Shown: positions 37,437 to 51,094, counted from the first letter of the stretch. The stretch: 64,000 nt of DNA from Cruorifilaria tuberocauda (GCA_013365365.1 JABVXU010000314.1:1-64000); one strand, 5' to 3'. Notes: a model not told the origin generated them from the sequence alone. Translations and numbers: made by a program.

Positions 37437-39893
37437 GATATTGAAGATCTTCATTTATGTTTTTTTGAAAGACGATTGCGTAAGATGTTCTTTGAAGTTT
37501 GATGCATTAATTCATGTTATAAGCAGTAGTTGTTGTGTTTTTTGGGTTAACATTTCGAATTCCATTTTATAAGATTAATTGATAAGTAATTAACAAATCT
37601 ATTTGTTTTATATATTTCTCTTTACCACTATGCTGACCATGTTATTTTTGTATGGTCGTTGTAATATCTTCATAATGCTTTTATATTGCCATTTTTTAGC
37701 ATCTTATTTAATATTTTATATTGCTCATCACTGTTTCTGGTTTGTTTTGTCATTTTATGGATACATTTTAAACTAGGACTCAGGAGTCATAATGTATCAA
37801 TTATTGGAACCATCTTTTTTGTGGCACTAATCGTTAGTTTAGATGTTTAATTTGAATTAATATATTCAGGAAATAATTCCTCTCTGTGCCCTGTCTTTTC
37901 TTATCTTTTTAGCTGCATCGAAGCTTTATATTCTCAAAGCATATCTCAGATGTTTTTCACTTATGTTTTAAGCGTTTCAATGTGTTTTAAATTTTTATCG
38001 AGCACTCCATTTTGAATCACCAATGCAGGCCTGAGATGCCTCTAATGAATTTGTGTGTTGCGTTCAATTGAATCATAATTACATTTTAAATAAATTAAAT
38101 GCTATCTCTTACTACATAACCAAATAAAGATGGTACTCGGGCTGCGAGAAGAATAAAGGGAAGATTTGTAACTCCAAAGAAGTTTAATATAAGACTAGGT
38201 CTCTTTTCAAATTCTTAGTATTAGGGAGTTTGCTTGTTTGTTTAATTCAATGCTTTAATGTAAATGTGCTGATCTTTGCTTTCTTTTAAGCTTATGTTTT
38301 CCTTCATTTTGACTTCTCCCATTAATTAAATCCAGATGCAACAGAAAAAAAATTCAATTTGGTTTGCTTCGCAGCGATGAATGATAGGTTGGGTGGCTTG
38401 GGAATTCTGCTTCCTATTAATTGCATGATTACAATCTTGCAAACTCAGCGTAGATTTGAGTTTCGTCTTGCTACTTTTTTGTTAGAAGTAATAAATATTA
38501 AAGAATAAATTATTTACGTTGTATGATGACAATTTTCTATGGAATTTGTACATTTTTGATCTGGGTTCTTTAAAGTTGCCGGAAGAGTGGTTATTTTAGA
38601 AGTTTTGACAATTTCCAGGGAAGTGAACAGTATCTATCTGTTTAAGCTCTATAAAAAAGTTATGGTACGAGTTAGTTATTTCTTTAACTCGATCATCGTT
38701 ACCACTATCCGAATATTCAGCGATACTCAATTCTCTTATCAGTCATAGTTCACAAAGTTTTGTTGAAGTTTTGCAAAATTACATTTGTATAAATTTAAAC
38801 CTTCGAAAATGATTTGCTTTCTTATGATTAATTATTCGATTGCTATACTTAATATATTTACTCTCACCTGTTTTATTTACTCATCATCTTTAATTGTTTT
38901 ACATTCATTAACATATTTATTCCTCTTTTCCATCCGCTATTTATTCATTATTAGAAAGACTTGAAATAGTATAAAAATATTCCACTTTTCAAAAACTGCA
39001 ACTATGTTAATTACTTCAAAATTTTCCAAAATCATACCCATTATTCTGATTTAAATTGATGATGCGGAAGTGGCTTTTTTTAAATGGCAGCATGGAACGT
39101 ATAACAATGGAACAATGTTAAATGCACGGGAGAATTTCATATGTTTATAGCAAACTTATATAACTATTCGTCAATGGATGAGGAATGATAATTCTGATTA
39201 TTATAATTAGTGATGTTGTTAAATGATAAAAATAGTTTTCAATGATTATATTCGTAACATTATTCATTCATATTTAATGCGATAATTATAGCTGAATTAT
39301 TTTTACAAAAAATAATTATTGTAACATAACAATTGATATATGGTACAGTATGAATTATTGTAAAATGAAAACAGTATCAAATTTACAATCATTTTGAATT
39401 TACAAAAGTTAACTCTTACTTTTTAAAAGGCAAAAGAAGAATAGAGCAAGAAGGAAAGTATAAACTAAGTAGAAATGTATAAATGAGAAGTAAAGTGATG
39501 TAATTTGAAAGTAGCGGTATTTAAGTAAGTACTTAATTGAAGATAATGATAAGTAGGCAAATGAAAATGATGATATTTTATGCGTTGAAAATGAATTGTA
39601 ATGAAGAAAAATGAAGAGAAAAAGACCCGATTTAAAGTTGTATATTTTCATATTGCAAAGTAAGTAAATTACATGATTTCATTGATTTTTTGCACCATTT
39701 AATGATATATTGTAAACAATTGCAAACAGAAAAAGTCACAGAATATGCGAAGAAAATAGGCAGTAAAACTTTGATTACTCTCTATAAATCATATTATATT
39801 GATATCAATTGAGGTATTATTGTTTCTGGTTATATATAACTACCGGATAATTCATTCCTCATCTTAAAAATATTTGAGCTTTGCTTCTTTTTT
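37437..39893. other. 3' region of SKI2 and intergenic sequence
   Basis: No coding exon is supported. The first few hundred bases should be SKI2 3' untranslated sequence; AATAAA-containing stretches occur near 38088 and 38504, either of which could end the transcript. An 80-codon minus frame at 39409-39651 is low-complexity and has no splice context. Confidence 0.5.
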
Positions 39894-40609
39894 CTATACA
39901 TCCTCATTTTCAATTAGTTGAACTCGTTTCCATGACTGGAAAAATAAAATAAATTTTTAATCTTATTGATTGATCTGATTGATATGAAATTCAAAATATT
40001 GCTGTAAATTTGTTAGATCTTTATCAGTCTTGCATAACGATAAAATGTTATTCTTAATTTTATTTTCCAATTCATTTACAGTCCCTAATTGTTTGGAAAA
40101 AAGCGAAATAAGCTTAATGAGCTCATTAACAAATAACGATGTTGTTTACCTTATTCGGCCTATGTCGCATTCGATGCACACCACATCGAAGATCGAAGGT
40201 TGAGCCGAACTATAATTATTAAAATGCTAATTATTGAAATTACTTACACTTCATTTTAAATTTATTTGCATCTCGCAGGGGAAAAATATTTACTTCTTGT
40301 TGAATAGCATGTAATTTAAGATTCATTTATGATATCATTTTACATTAATTCGATATGATTGTTTCGAAAAACAATATCATGCAAAGATATGACTAGTTTA
40401 CTGTTACTAAGATAAGTTAGCAACAGTAAAACGGACACAAACATGAAAATAACTAAAAAACTTACTTTTTCAAAAACTGTCCGATCATCATTTTTCGTTA
40501 TCCAAACGAAATTAATAATCAGTGATAAAATAAATAGTACTATAACAAAGCATACGGAAACAGCTAATGGTCCGAGATAATCAATGAATTCGAATTCTTG
40601 TTTCGGCAT
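39894..40609 (-). CDS. Small single-pass membrane protein, 81 residues, unrecognised
   Basis: Three exons on minus, 40609-40466, 40209-40150 and 39935-39894, total exactly 246 bases, all in phase 0, with a strong GTAAGT donor after exon 1 and T-rich acceptors. The product opens MPKQEFEFIDYLGPLAV. One long hydrophobic helix (about residues 12-35: VSVCFVIVLFILSLIINFVW) is followed by a basic, His/Arg-rich tail (CGVHRMRHRPNKSWKRVQ) and the ending IENEDV. Charge distribution suggests the tail is cytoplasmic. The single unspliced frame to 40340 would give 89 residues with two hydrophobic runs, but the splice signals favour the three-exon form. I do not recognise a family; it resembles small integral membrane proteins in general layout only. 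Confidence 0.68.
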
Positions 40610-41302
40610 TTGGTTCTTTATAAATTGATAGATATAAATGATAATTTTGACGTGTAGATTCTAACGTAACGCATACGTAACAATTTTGACCATTTCAATC
40701 CACTTGTTAACTTAGACGAACATCCGGTGTGTTCATTCAACACCGAACATGCAAGTACATCGAAGAAACTGGTGGTAGTGATAGAGAAAAAAAACAAACG
40801 GAAAAAAAATCGTCGTGAACGAAACTGTGATAAAAATAGATCAGAAGTGGAGCACCTTCGATTGTTGACCTTTGATTTTTATCAGATTGAAACAAAGAAT
40901 TGGAGAAAATGCGCTATGTTAAAACGACAATTTTAAAAGTGAATAATAAATCATGATTCAATGGGATTTCGGAAGGTGAAAGAGGCGGGAAAGGATTCTT
41001 GATGAAATGAAGATGGACAAAGTTCATCCCTTCTTCTGAATTGTATCATATGAATTTCAATTCTCAGCAGATTTTTATCTATTCCTTTCATCAAATCATT
41101 CATATCATGTAAGATGTTTTTCCACATTGTTGTTCTGCTTTTTGTTTAGTCCAAACACTTTCTTTTTTGTTTATCGGTAAAATTTTGGAGCTTCTTTAGA
41201 TATGAATTTTAAAATATTTTAACAGTGAAACAAATTTTAAGAAGTAATTAATTTAGATGTTAACTGCCAATATCTGTACAACTGTCCTTAAAACCAACCA
41301 TC

Positions 41303-41321
41303 TGATCGATCGATCGATCGT
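41303..41321. repeat. (GATC)n tetranucleotide run
   Basis: TGATCGATCGATCGATCGT, about four and a half units, is self-complementary. Confidence 0.9.
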
Positions 41322-42294
41322 TGAATGCATCATTGCACAGACAATTGAAATAAGTAATATCATGATGGAATAAAAATATCCTAATTTTATCGCATACAAA
41401 ATTTGATCTAATTTAGTAACGATATGATTGATTGTAATCCTTCATCAAGGAAAAATGATGTAGAAATAAATGAATAGCTCTGCAATCATTTCATTCTTTT
41501 TTTTTTAATTTTTCTCCAAGAAACATTTCACAGTACTGTTTTTAACATATAAACAGAAGTAAAACTAAAACTAAGAGGAGATTATGTACATTTGTTCTTC
41601 TCTGTAAGCAAGTTATACTGACTGTAGAGATTTTGCAAAGTATATCACTTATTATGTGAAAGATTTGAATGAGAGATGAAAAGTTAGGAAGAATTCCGGA
41701 AATAATTCTCAAATATGCTATAATCTGAAATGAAAAGCATCATTTCTATTGATTTTTCTTTTTCATAACCGTATCACTTATATTTCTATAAAGATGATAA
41801 ATGAGTGAAATGATAAATTGAAATAACAACAATAATAATAATTTAGAAATACCATATACCCGATATGCATCTCTCATCCTAACACTGATGCATCTGACTT
41901 GTTTATTAGGTGCAGCTTCAAAAATATAAATTAAAGGTGAAGTCACCGGTTTAATCGATTAATAGCTAGCTAATCAATGTAATGATTCAGAGTGAAAAAA
42001 GAAGCAAACAAATTACTTGGCCATCTGGGTGGGATTTTTGAAACTGAGATTGATGGAAGAGTTTCACAGAGTAGCGTCAGAGTAGCTAGACGAGGAAATT
42101 GGAATTAAACGGTAACAAATAAAAGAAATAGGAATTGGAGGTGAGTAAACAATAGCAGGAAAATGAATAGAGCAGTTGACGAAGCAGTATCACCCAATTT
42201 AGACTGCTGCGCCCCTTTAATGGAATACAAACCTGTTCTATGATCTAGCGATCAACGCCCCCTGAATCGATTCCCTCAAACTCTTACCATAATT

Positions 42295-42357
42295 ACACTT
42301 TCAGGGTACTCATAAAAGCCTGAAAGTGTAGGGGAAAAGGACTTTTCCCCTACACTT
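42295..42357. repeat. Two overlapping perfect inverted repeats
   Basis: ACACTTTCAGG (42295-42305) is complementary to CCTGAAAGTGT (42319-42329) across a 13-base loop. Directly overlapping its right arm, 42324-42339 pairs perfectly with 42342-42357 (16 base pairs, arm core GTAGGGGAAAAG, two-base spacer GA). The outer ends of both structures share the ACACTT motif, so alternative pairings are possible. The arms are much more GC-rich than the surroundings. Confidence 0.93.
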
Positions 42358-43364
42358 CGTAGTGCTCCATCCCATAGCTTTCTTTATATGTTACCGATTT
42401 TGTTTATTTTAATCCTTAACAAATGTTATTTTGAAAAAGAATTGTCAAAGCTACAAAAGCCATTTTCCATGTGATAAGAATAAAAGTTACATATGAATTT
42501 GCATTTGACCGTAATAATTGGAAATATCTTTTATACACTTATAATACAATCATTCAAATAGATAATCGTTTACATAAATATAATCATTTGATAGATAACA
42601 TACTTCATCGAAATTTGTGAAAAATTAAATACAAACTGAAAAAAGACCAACAACTGCTCCAGATTTCAAACTCCTTTCGAGTCCGAAAGACTTCAAATTG
42701 CAAATGTTTCAGCATGAGATAAGAGCTCGAAACATTATTTAACGAAATTTATAAAAAACAATTCAAGGATTCCTAATCATTATTACACTCTTATCGATTT
42801 ATCAAAGTCGAACAACTTTCGTTACCGAGGAAAACGTAACTGCAAATCGGAACAGTATCGTCATCATTATTCATGTGTTGTTGTTCTTCACTATTGATAA
42901 AAAGAACTACAAATAACTCACTATTCCAACGTAAAGACTTCGGATAATCCATTCTACCTTCTTCCTCAAAACTATCGGTCTTTCCATATTACCATTTATG
43001 TCTTGGAGAATAATTACATATATTCTATTCAATACTACCCATTTATCTGATAAGCACAGAAAAATCACTTTCCATACGAAAATTTTTGGCATTATAACTT
43101 CTTCCAGCTCAAAAACCGGTCTGTTTTTTTCCAGTATAACAGATAAAAGCTTCTAACGGAAAATAAATGTTATCAATTTTAAAATTGTTTGAATCTCTAA
43201 TGGAGTTACGATAGTTATCTTTGAAAAATCGCAAAAAAATCATTCGGTTTAGTCTAACTCAAAAAAAGTATGCAACAAAAATAAATAGAGTAAAATGAAC
43301 CAAATAAAATATGCACTAATAAAATATTGATGGTAAAGATATTCTATTCAACATCTCAGACGAA

Positions 43365-46300
43365 TTACCTCGTCCACATTTTTACTGGTTCTCCCGACCC
43401 TTCAAATTCCATCAGTTTAATCTTTCCCAATGCATTACTATCCTCGATATCCAAAAGGTTCATGGCCAGTTCAGGAACACCTAGATAATCCAATTGTGGC
43501 AACATATTGATACCTTTATAACTGAAAGAATGGTGCATTTAATGGAGTGTAAATTAAACTGTAACTAATATCGAACATATATTTACAATAAATAATACTG
43601 AAAATGATTGACAATTGTAACTTTTCAGAAATTTCAAAATGCAACCAACTGTGATTCATCTACTTGAAATAACTTAAAATTGTGAAACATTAATTATTAG
43701 TTGTAGAATGATTAAATTGAAAGTATTTTATTTTATTACTGACTGGATGGTGATAGGATATTAGGGTCAGTAATGAAAAACCAAATTTTGAAACTGAAAC
43801 GAAGTGTCAAATTGACCTCGTAATTGGATTTCCAAGAAGGCGTAAATGAGTTAAACGAGAGAAAGGTTTGAAACTGGAGAAGCCGGTAAACTTATTTCCA
43901 GTAAGATCCAAACGTTTGATAAATGCCGATAAATATTTTAAGTGGTCAGTGCTAAAATATTATAATTTTAGAAAACAGTATAAAATCCGAAAAAAACTGC
44001 TTTCCAACTTTTTCCCGTTGCTATTGCATAATTCTATGGCTTTGGCTTAACTCAAAATGCGAACAACAAAAAAGGATAAACAAAAGTAGAACGAGTAAAT
44101 GGAATTTCAAAAGCTTTGGATGATTCGCTTAAGTAAAAAATTGCAAACAGTTTTCAAAGCAGGTTAACATTAGCACAAAAAATAACTTCATCAATCTTAA
44201 TTCAAAAAGTCTACATCGAGTTTAAAGTTATGACAATTCATTCATTATAACTTATGCAGAATAACTGTAGAACAATCCCATTACAGAAACTATAATTTTA
44301 TAAAAAACAAAAAATTTCTATGAATCTTGTCATTTAATACAAATAGCTGACTACTAAGAAAGGCTGTTTATTTAGTTGTTAAAATTCCAAAAAAAAACCT
44401 TTTTAAACCCAAATTATCCAGTTTCAGTTCTCCAGCAAAATAACCATTAACTTGTCCAAGTAAAATATCTATTCTTTGCACGTCATCTAATTTTTGACGA
44501 AGTCTTTCATTAATTCTAAGATTCATAGCCATTTCTTCATACATTTCACGTCGTTGTGGGTCGACATTTGTAGCTAATTCCTCTAAGTTCGTCAAAATTG
44601 TTGAAATCATTTTAATTGGTTCTAATTCCAAAATTGCAAAAGTATATGTGAGAAGCGGCCACTGAAAAGAAACCTATTCAACATATATTAGTTTAGCTTT
44701 AATAATAAATTTTGATTTACACAGCAAAAAATATCGAAATAATAACGATTGCTTGTACTTCATCTTCTCAAATAATTAACTTCAATCTGAGACATTTTAA
44801 GACAACAATAATACCAGATAATTTGAAAGGATTTTTCTTCTTTAAACTTCGAAAATGGATGAATAATTATTAAAGTGTTTTGTGTATCACTAAACTAAAA
44901 AAACAGTTTTAATTTCAAAACGATAATCAAACAAGCTGAACATAAAGTCGATCTAGTCACTTGAAAGCTTTAAAAAAATACAGCTATTTATCATACCTTC
45001 AAAATTTCCTTCTTTTGTTCAACTTTCAACTCCTTAAGCAGTTCTTGACAATTATCCATTAGTTTTTCAATGATATGTTTTCGACCTTCACTAACTGGTT
45101 TGCATTTAATATGATAAATATGATAAATTTCAGCAAAATTAACATATCCTCGTTCTACATCAATAATTTGATACGGTTCACTTAGTGAAGGACGTAACTG
45201 ACATTCGGCTAATTTGCCAGCGATTTCAAAACGATATGAATTCCTAGCACGAAATGCTTTACGACTTGTCATTTCAGAGCTCTAAATTCGAAAAAAATTA
45301 AAAAGTACAATAAAGAACACAATTTTTCCATTACATTTCAAAACCATATACTTGAAAAAAATGGAATTTATAGACAACATACCGCAATGGGAGTCCATTG
45401 ATCACCATTCTTCATTTTTATAATCACAAAATCACATATCCTTTTTAATCTTACAGCATAATCAAATGTAATTGATAGATATGTAATTGGACTTTGATTG
45501 TATTCAACATGACCAAAATTGAATTCGATCTGATTGTAATCTTTCGGAGTGAAATCGAATGTCAATCCCAATACATGGATATTATTAATATCATCTTAAA
45601 AATGCAATTTTACTTCCCAAACACAGCTTTAATATCTTACTTTTGTTTTCTGGCACTATCTCTGCACTTTTTTGTTTCTCCATTTTGCTCAATATGAAAA
45701 TTGATAATAAGCACAAGAATGAAAACTTTGATTAATCATATAAATCCGAACAAAATTTTGATAGTATTGGTATTGGTACTCTGTGCTAGCATCAAATGAT
45801 ACCAATTTAATATGCCATGTAATCAGCTAAAATTACATTTCGTTTTCTTTTCGTTGGGTAGTAAAAGCCATTCAGTGAATATCCAAGCGCTCTGATCTTC
45901 GGGATCCATAAAGAACGCATTTTCTAGTTTCTTAAAAAATGAAAGTTAGCAAAGGGAATAAGCTTGATATCTTCTAAGCAAAAATTAAGAAAAAGTGCGG
46001 ATTGTTTGCATATATAACGAAAATTACAGAAAGTAAGCTCAGTGCAAAATGTAAACGCATATATGCAAAATAGCCTGCTTTGGAAAAGAGAAGGAGAATG
46101 AAAGTCAGATAGCTAGAACTTCCGGAATCTTCCGTACAGATTTTTTGCACTATGAAGCTATGTACAAAAGGAAAAGAACCATTCACATGAGACATTCCCT
46201 AATGGAAGGTTTTTAACTACTTGTTTCAATCTGTATTATCAATGAAAACCAATCTCTGATGAATCTATATAGAATTTAATTAAAAAAGATATACAAGACA

Positions 46301-48448
46301 AGAAGTTCGTCACGAGTTATAAAAGACTCAATGAAAAAAATAAGTTATACTCGGTATTCATTATATAATGCTTCTCGATTTAGAATTAGCTGTTTTTCAA
46401 TATCAGGGAATAAAGATGACAGAAGAGATGAACGATAGTGCCATGAGGAATAATTACTGAAGTTTGCATTGATCAACCTATCAGAAAACCTAAAAGTTGA
46501 AGAAATTAATTTCTCAAATCTGCAACATAATCAGGCTATTATATTCAAATATGAATGATGAGAATACACCAATAACAAAACCGTGCCAAAAGATTTGACC
46601 GAAACTTCTTTTTTTTCATCTCCCTATTTTAAGAACTCCAAGTCGCATACTAATCGACATCAAGTTTGAAAAAGTTTAGTAGGAAGTACCTAATAATCTG
46701 TGTATTAATATCAATAATTTAAATAATTTTAATAGTTACTAATCAAATCCACTATAAAATATAATTATTTAAATGATACTCGCAATTATTACTTGAGTTC
46801 TTCTTCAATTGAATGATTGCCAAGTTTCGCTATTTTTCGTCGATAATCCCAGCAATGGAAATTTCTGCCATCCAAGTTCAGGAACTTTTCACATTTCGCT
46901 AATTCTTCCACTATATTTCGATTTGGCAACTGTTCGAAGCACCAAAAGCGATGAAACCACACACAGTACGATTTGCAATTTGTCTTAATGCAGAATACTT
47001 GAAGATAATCAAAAAGCTGATTAGAGTAAGATATTTTAATATTTCCCTAATATATTTGAAATATTTTCTCCTAGCAATTCAAAAAAAAGTCGTTTCTTCC
47101 ATAACATTGCATAGCAATCTTATGCATTCACAAAACAATTTCATTCTTCAAAATGGCCGTAGCTGTAACGTGGCAGAAACGAAATAAACAATTCAAATCG
47201 AAACTTAAGACCAGAAATTTAATAATCTCTGCATGGTCTGTAATATAAAAAAATAATGCATATAAATTTATGTGGCAAATCCTGGTAACAGTTATTGGAA
47301 TATTACACATCAAATAAACAAATACCTTTAAACTAGCTTCTGTTAATTGCATTTCTGTATGAAATATGTTATCCTTCTTATCTGTATTTTCTTCATCATT
47401 TTCTTCTGATAATTTCTGAAAAAAACGGTATCTGAAATACCGAAGTGTTTCATGTATTTAAATTTCAATTTTCTTTGTAACTTCATTATATTTAACCATT
47501 ACTTTTCATTCCTTTAATTATATTTTCTTCATAGTGTATCACAATCTTCCTAACATTGCAATTATTTATATATATATTATTTATAATTATAAATCCTTTG
47601 AAGGTATCAAAAAAAAAAATTTTTTTTTAATATTTTAACACACTACACCATAGATTTCAAGAAAAATGAATTGCATCTTTATCTGTCATTAAACGATTCT
47701 ATTTTGTTATGCCTGCACAGTTATATTTTATTTACTTGAACTTATCAATCTAACTTTAAGCTTTAAGCAACCTTCAACAATAAATTGATCACTTGGCGCC
47801 GAATCTTCCAAAATGTATACACTTCCGGGTTTTTTTCAAGCAAAGAAGCAGTTAAAGATAGCATTTCCTCGTCTAACTCATCTATAAAGTTTCAGATTTG
47901 ATTCACTATAAATAGACTAGAGAATTCAATTGAAAAATTGCATCACGAGTTCGAAATTACAAATTACAATTTGAAAATAATTAGGAACTTTATTTTCAAA
48001 AATCAAAAAACCCACAACTCAAAAAAACTATAATAACACTACTTTGCTCTATCATCGGAACTCATTTTTTTTAAATGGCTACATAATAATAAGTACCCCC
48101 TCTTCGCCCTTCAGCACAGGGAAAACTTTTTTTGCTTATATACTTGGTAAGCTCATCAGCAGCTCTAAAAAAGTGCGATGACGTAGATTACACTGTAAGC
48201 TATACAAATTTTACACAAGTTCTAAAGAAATTAAGAACATGTAAAACATCGGTAATATCTTTTAAGAAATTAAACAAACAAAAGATATAATATAAATAAA
48301 TTTAATCAATAAAAAAGATATTACTTTTCGCTCGTTTTTCAAAAATTTGATCCCTTAATTTGCAGTAAATTTTTAGCTTTTCAGCTCTTTCCTTCTCTTT
48401 CTTTATCTTCTGCTCCTCTGTCGTTGGTACCTTTTTCACGAAATGCAT
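43365..48448 (-). CDS. RABGGTA: Rab geranylgeranyl transferase alpha subunit
   Basis: Alpha subunit of the enzyme that attaches geranylgeranyl groups to the C-terminal cysteines of Rab GTPases, working with the beta subunit and Rab escort protein. Eleven exons on minus: 48448-48325, 47881-47772, 47415-47326, 46983-46793, 46477-46351, 45930-45837, 45594-45383, 45281-44997, 44661-44399, 43951-43817 and 43521-43365; total 1,788 bases, 595 residues, phases all consistent. The prenyltransferase-alpha tetratricopeptide-like repeats are clear: NPEVYTFWKIRRQVI, CKSYCVWFHRFW, DGRNFHCWDYRRKIAKLG, NFSNYSSWHYRSSLL and DPEDQSAWIFTEWLLL. An insert domain follows, then MDNCQELLKELKVEQKKE and TNVDPQRREMYEEMAMNLRI. 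The C-terminal leucine-rich repeats include LKLDNLGLK, IKRLDLTGNKFTGF and LTHLRLLGNPIT. The N-terminus MHFVKKVPTTEEQKIKKEKE matches the family's charged start. The C. elegans counterpart is M57.2. Confidence 0.96.
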
Positions 48449-48460
48449 TTTCCTTTTTGA

Positions 48461-48470
48461 TCTGAAATTA
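48461..48470 (-). promoter_or_regulatory. Candidate SL1 trans-splice acceptor of RabGGTA
   Basis: TAATTTCAG on minus ends 13 bases before the ATG at 48448. The minus frame upstream of this ATG also stays open to 48514, but its residues look non-coding. Together with the promoter-like block further upstream this suggests a short outron. Confidence 0.5.
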
Positions 48471-48949
48471 TCTATAGGACAGGAAAAAAATATTATCGTA
48501 TATGAGCAAAACAATAAATAAATTCTTTGATATTCATTTCAGAAAATTCATTTCGTCAAATTTATGAAGGAATTCCAGTTCAAATTTTCAGGAGTTCTTC
48601 CAATTCTTTACTCAAAATCTTTTCAGAAAAATTTTTCAGATTTTAATATTTTAAAATAACTTAATTTTATTCAGAATCAATAATTCGAGTGACATCACAA
48701 CTTCAACAAATTAAAAATTTTTGTTGGCCAAATATTCCCAAATCTCTAACTTTATATTTCAACAATCTTTCAATTATTCACCTTATGCTAATTTATAACT
48801 CCAAAAATTGTGTCATTTCTTCTCTTCTAATATTATCTTTTCACCTTCAGCCACTGGTACATATAATGTCATTATGATTTCTCTATAATCTCTCAATCCC
48901 TGTCCAACGCTATTTCTTACTTCTCAGCAATCGCTATCGTCTCTCCAAC

Positions 48950-49085
48950 GATCCTACTCCCCCCCGCCCTCTTATATCCTGCCTCCTCTCAATCCACAGC
49001 CATTTCCCCCGAAGCACTCCAGGAACCGTTCAGTCCAGTCTAATCAGTTTCCTCCGTTCTCAATCGGTTCAGTCTGGTTCGTTGT
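48950..49085 (-). promoter_or_regulatory. Candidate core promoter of RabGGTA
   Basis: A strand-asymmetric block, G-rich on the minus strand, stands out from AT-rich flanks. It reads GGATATAAGAGGGCGGGGGG around 48959-48978, a TATA-like element beside a GC-box-like run, about 0.5 kb upstream of the start codon and in the right orientation. The upstream part also repeats GGTTCAGTC-like units (GTTCAGTCCAGTC, GGTTCAGTCTGG on plus) at 49027-49077. Function is inferred from position and composition only. Confidence 0.4.
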
Positions 49086-51042
49086 GAAATTTAATGACAG
49101 ATGTGGACTACACGATATACGCTATGAAAACTTTCTTTCCATTTCTAATCTATCACCAAATCAAAATAAAGATGAAATTGTCCTCATTTTGTTTATTTCC
49201 ACTTATAGAAATATTGCATTCAAAAGTATACTCTAACAGTTTTATCAACAAAAAAAATTATATCTTTTATATCTTTAATGTAAATTTAAAATTTCTAGTT
49301 TATATACTTTAAATGCAAAAGATTTCCTTTGTTATCCGAATTATTTAGCTTAACTGTCTTTGATCCAATCGATAATTGACTAAAAATGAAATAAGCTAAA
49401 AGAAAGAAATGTTACAAAAACATTGTTACAAAGATTGTTCTTTATCAGTGAACTGATTTAATATATTTTATCATTCAGGACAAGAAGAAATCTATTCAGA
49501 GATTAACGACTAAATGAGTAGAAACTTGGGAAGAACATTATTCATAAATAAACTGCTAATCAATCATTCTCACAGAAAGATACCGTAAGATAAGACACTG
49601 ATAAGATAAAATACTGTACAATATTGTGGTGAAGTATTGAACAGTTGCAAGAATGAAATGAGAAGTTTTATAATGGGGATTTTTTCACTTTGTATTATTG
49701 AAAAGCATGCATAATACGGTATTACTGATCTAGCAAGATGATTATTTTACACTCACAAAATAGCCATTAATGCCAAACTAATTCTCATATTAACTCTAAG
49801 TTCATATAGTAAAAGGAATTATAATAGCAGAAGAAATGCTTAAAATTATACTAAAAAGCAATCGTAATTTACAAGTTCTCTTGAAATTGACCGTTATTGG
49901 ATTAACGTATTACTATAATGCCGTAAAAAAATCATATTCATATAATGCAATTTGAATTTACGCATTTTGATATTTTAGAATCAATTCTTTCAATTTTGAA
50001 AATATCGTTGTACAATTTCAACAGTTTTTTTTTCCTTTGAAAATCTTTTGTTTTAGAATTAGAGAATCAAAGAATTTCTGTTTCACCAGCAATTTTTTCT
50101 TCCTGAAAAGCTCCCGAAATTTTTTTCTATGCTAAAAATTTTGCAGCTTGTTGAATTAACATTGGAATTTGTCTGTCATAGCTTTCTGCATCTTTTATCA
50201 TAAAGGAAAAATGATAAGAGGCAGTTGTCACAAACTATATTTGTTGTCATAATGTATATTTAGTTTAATTCTTTTTAAATTAATTCATAGTGTATTTCTC
50301 TTTTTAATGTTTGACAGAGGAAAATTTGTTAAAATTTTTTCCTGTAATCATAAAATTAAGACATTTAACGTATTGATTTATAATTATTAAGGATTAAATT
50401 GCTTGTTCAAACTTTTTCCATAATATATCGTATCATATCGAAAAATTAACGACCATTTATAAACTAATTATAATTTAATAATTAATCGTTATTGAATTTT
50501 TCTTAGTTACTTGAGAGAACGGTAATTTCTAATTTTTCTGATTGATAATTTTGAAACTTTCATTTATATGGTAGATGAATTTGTGGAATAATTCTGTGAC
50601 TTTCATTCAAACGAATGATAGACTTTACTATTACAGATAATTTATGAATTAATTTTTATCGTTTTTTATTAAAATAAAATAAGGAAATGTTATCATTTTT
50701 TTAATATGTTAAATTTTCAAAAAATGAATTTTTTGTCCAACAAAACACTGAAAAATAATTTAGAGTATTGAAAAAGTAAGTTTTTATTTCAGTTCATTTC
50801 TTCTTATCCGTTATTTATCTTTCGTCAAATCACAGTGAAGATAGAAGCTAACTAATCAGTTTAATCTTATTTTCTCTTTTTTCACTTTCCCTCTCTTTTC
50901 ATAATCACCTGCAAATCATTTTCCACTGACATCTGTTTGAAGTGAAAATAACTTGGAATTGTTTAACCAATCAGTTTATATACTAAAATACATAAATCTG
51001 GAAAAATTATTTTTGCGGCCTCGTCATTTGCTCATTATTTTA

Positions 51043-51094
51043 AGAGAGAGAGAGGAAGGGAGAGAGAAAGAGAGAGAGAGAGAGAAAGGAGATG
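51043..51094. repeat. (GA)n tract
   Basis: About 50 bases of purine repeat, mostly GAGAGA with GGAAGGG interruptions. Confidence 0.93.

Larger units (their letters stand above)
40610..43364. other. Intergenic region with palindromes
   Basis: No gene is called. Contents: a (GATC)n run at 41303-41321; a plus frame at 40727-40936 of Lys/Arg-rich composition; a minus frame at 41746-41946 starting from GTG; the stacked inverted repeats at 42295-42357; and two minus-strand exon-like stretches near 42780-42870 and 42907-43092 (the latter with a true ATG) that could not be joined in phase. A small undetected gene on the minus strand is possible. Confidence 0.45.

Noticed and set aside
42907..43092. 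61-codon minus frame with ATG, possibly exon 1 of a small gene
   Set aside because: Plausible donors (GTGAGT, GTAGAA) do not join in phase to the next exon-like stretch near 42870; evidence too thin for a call.
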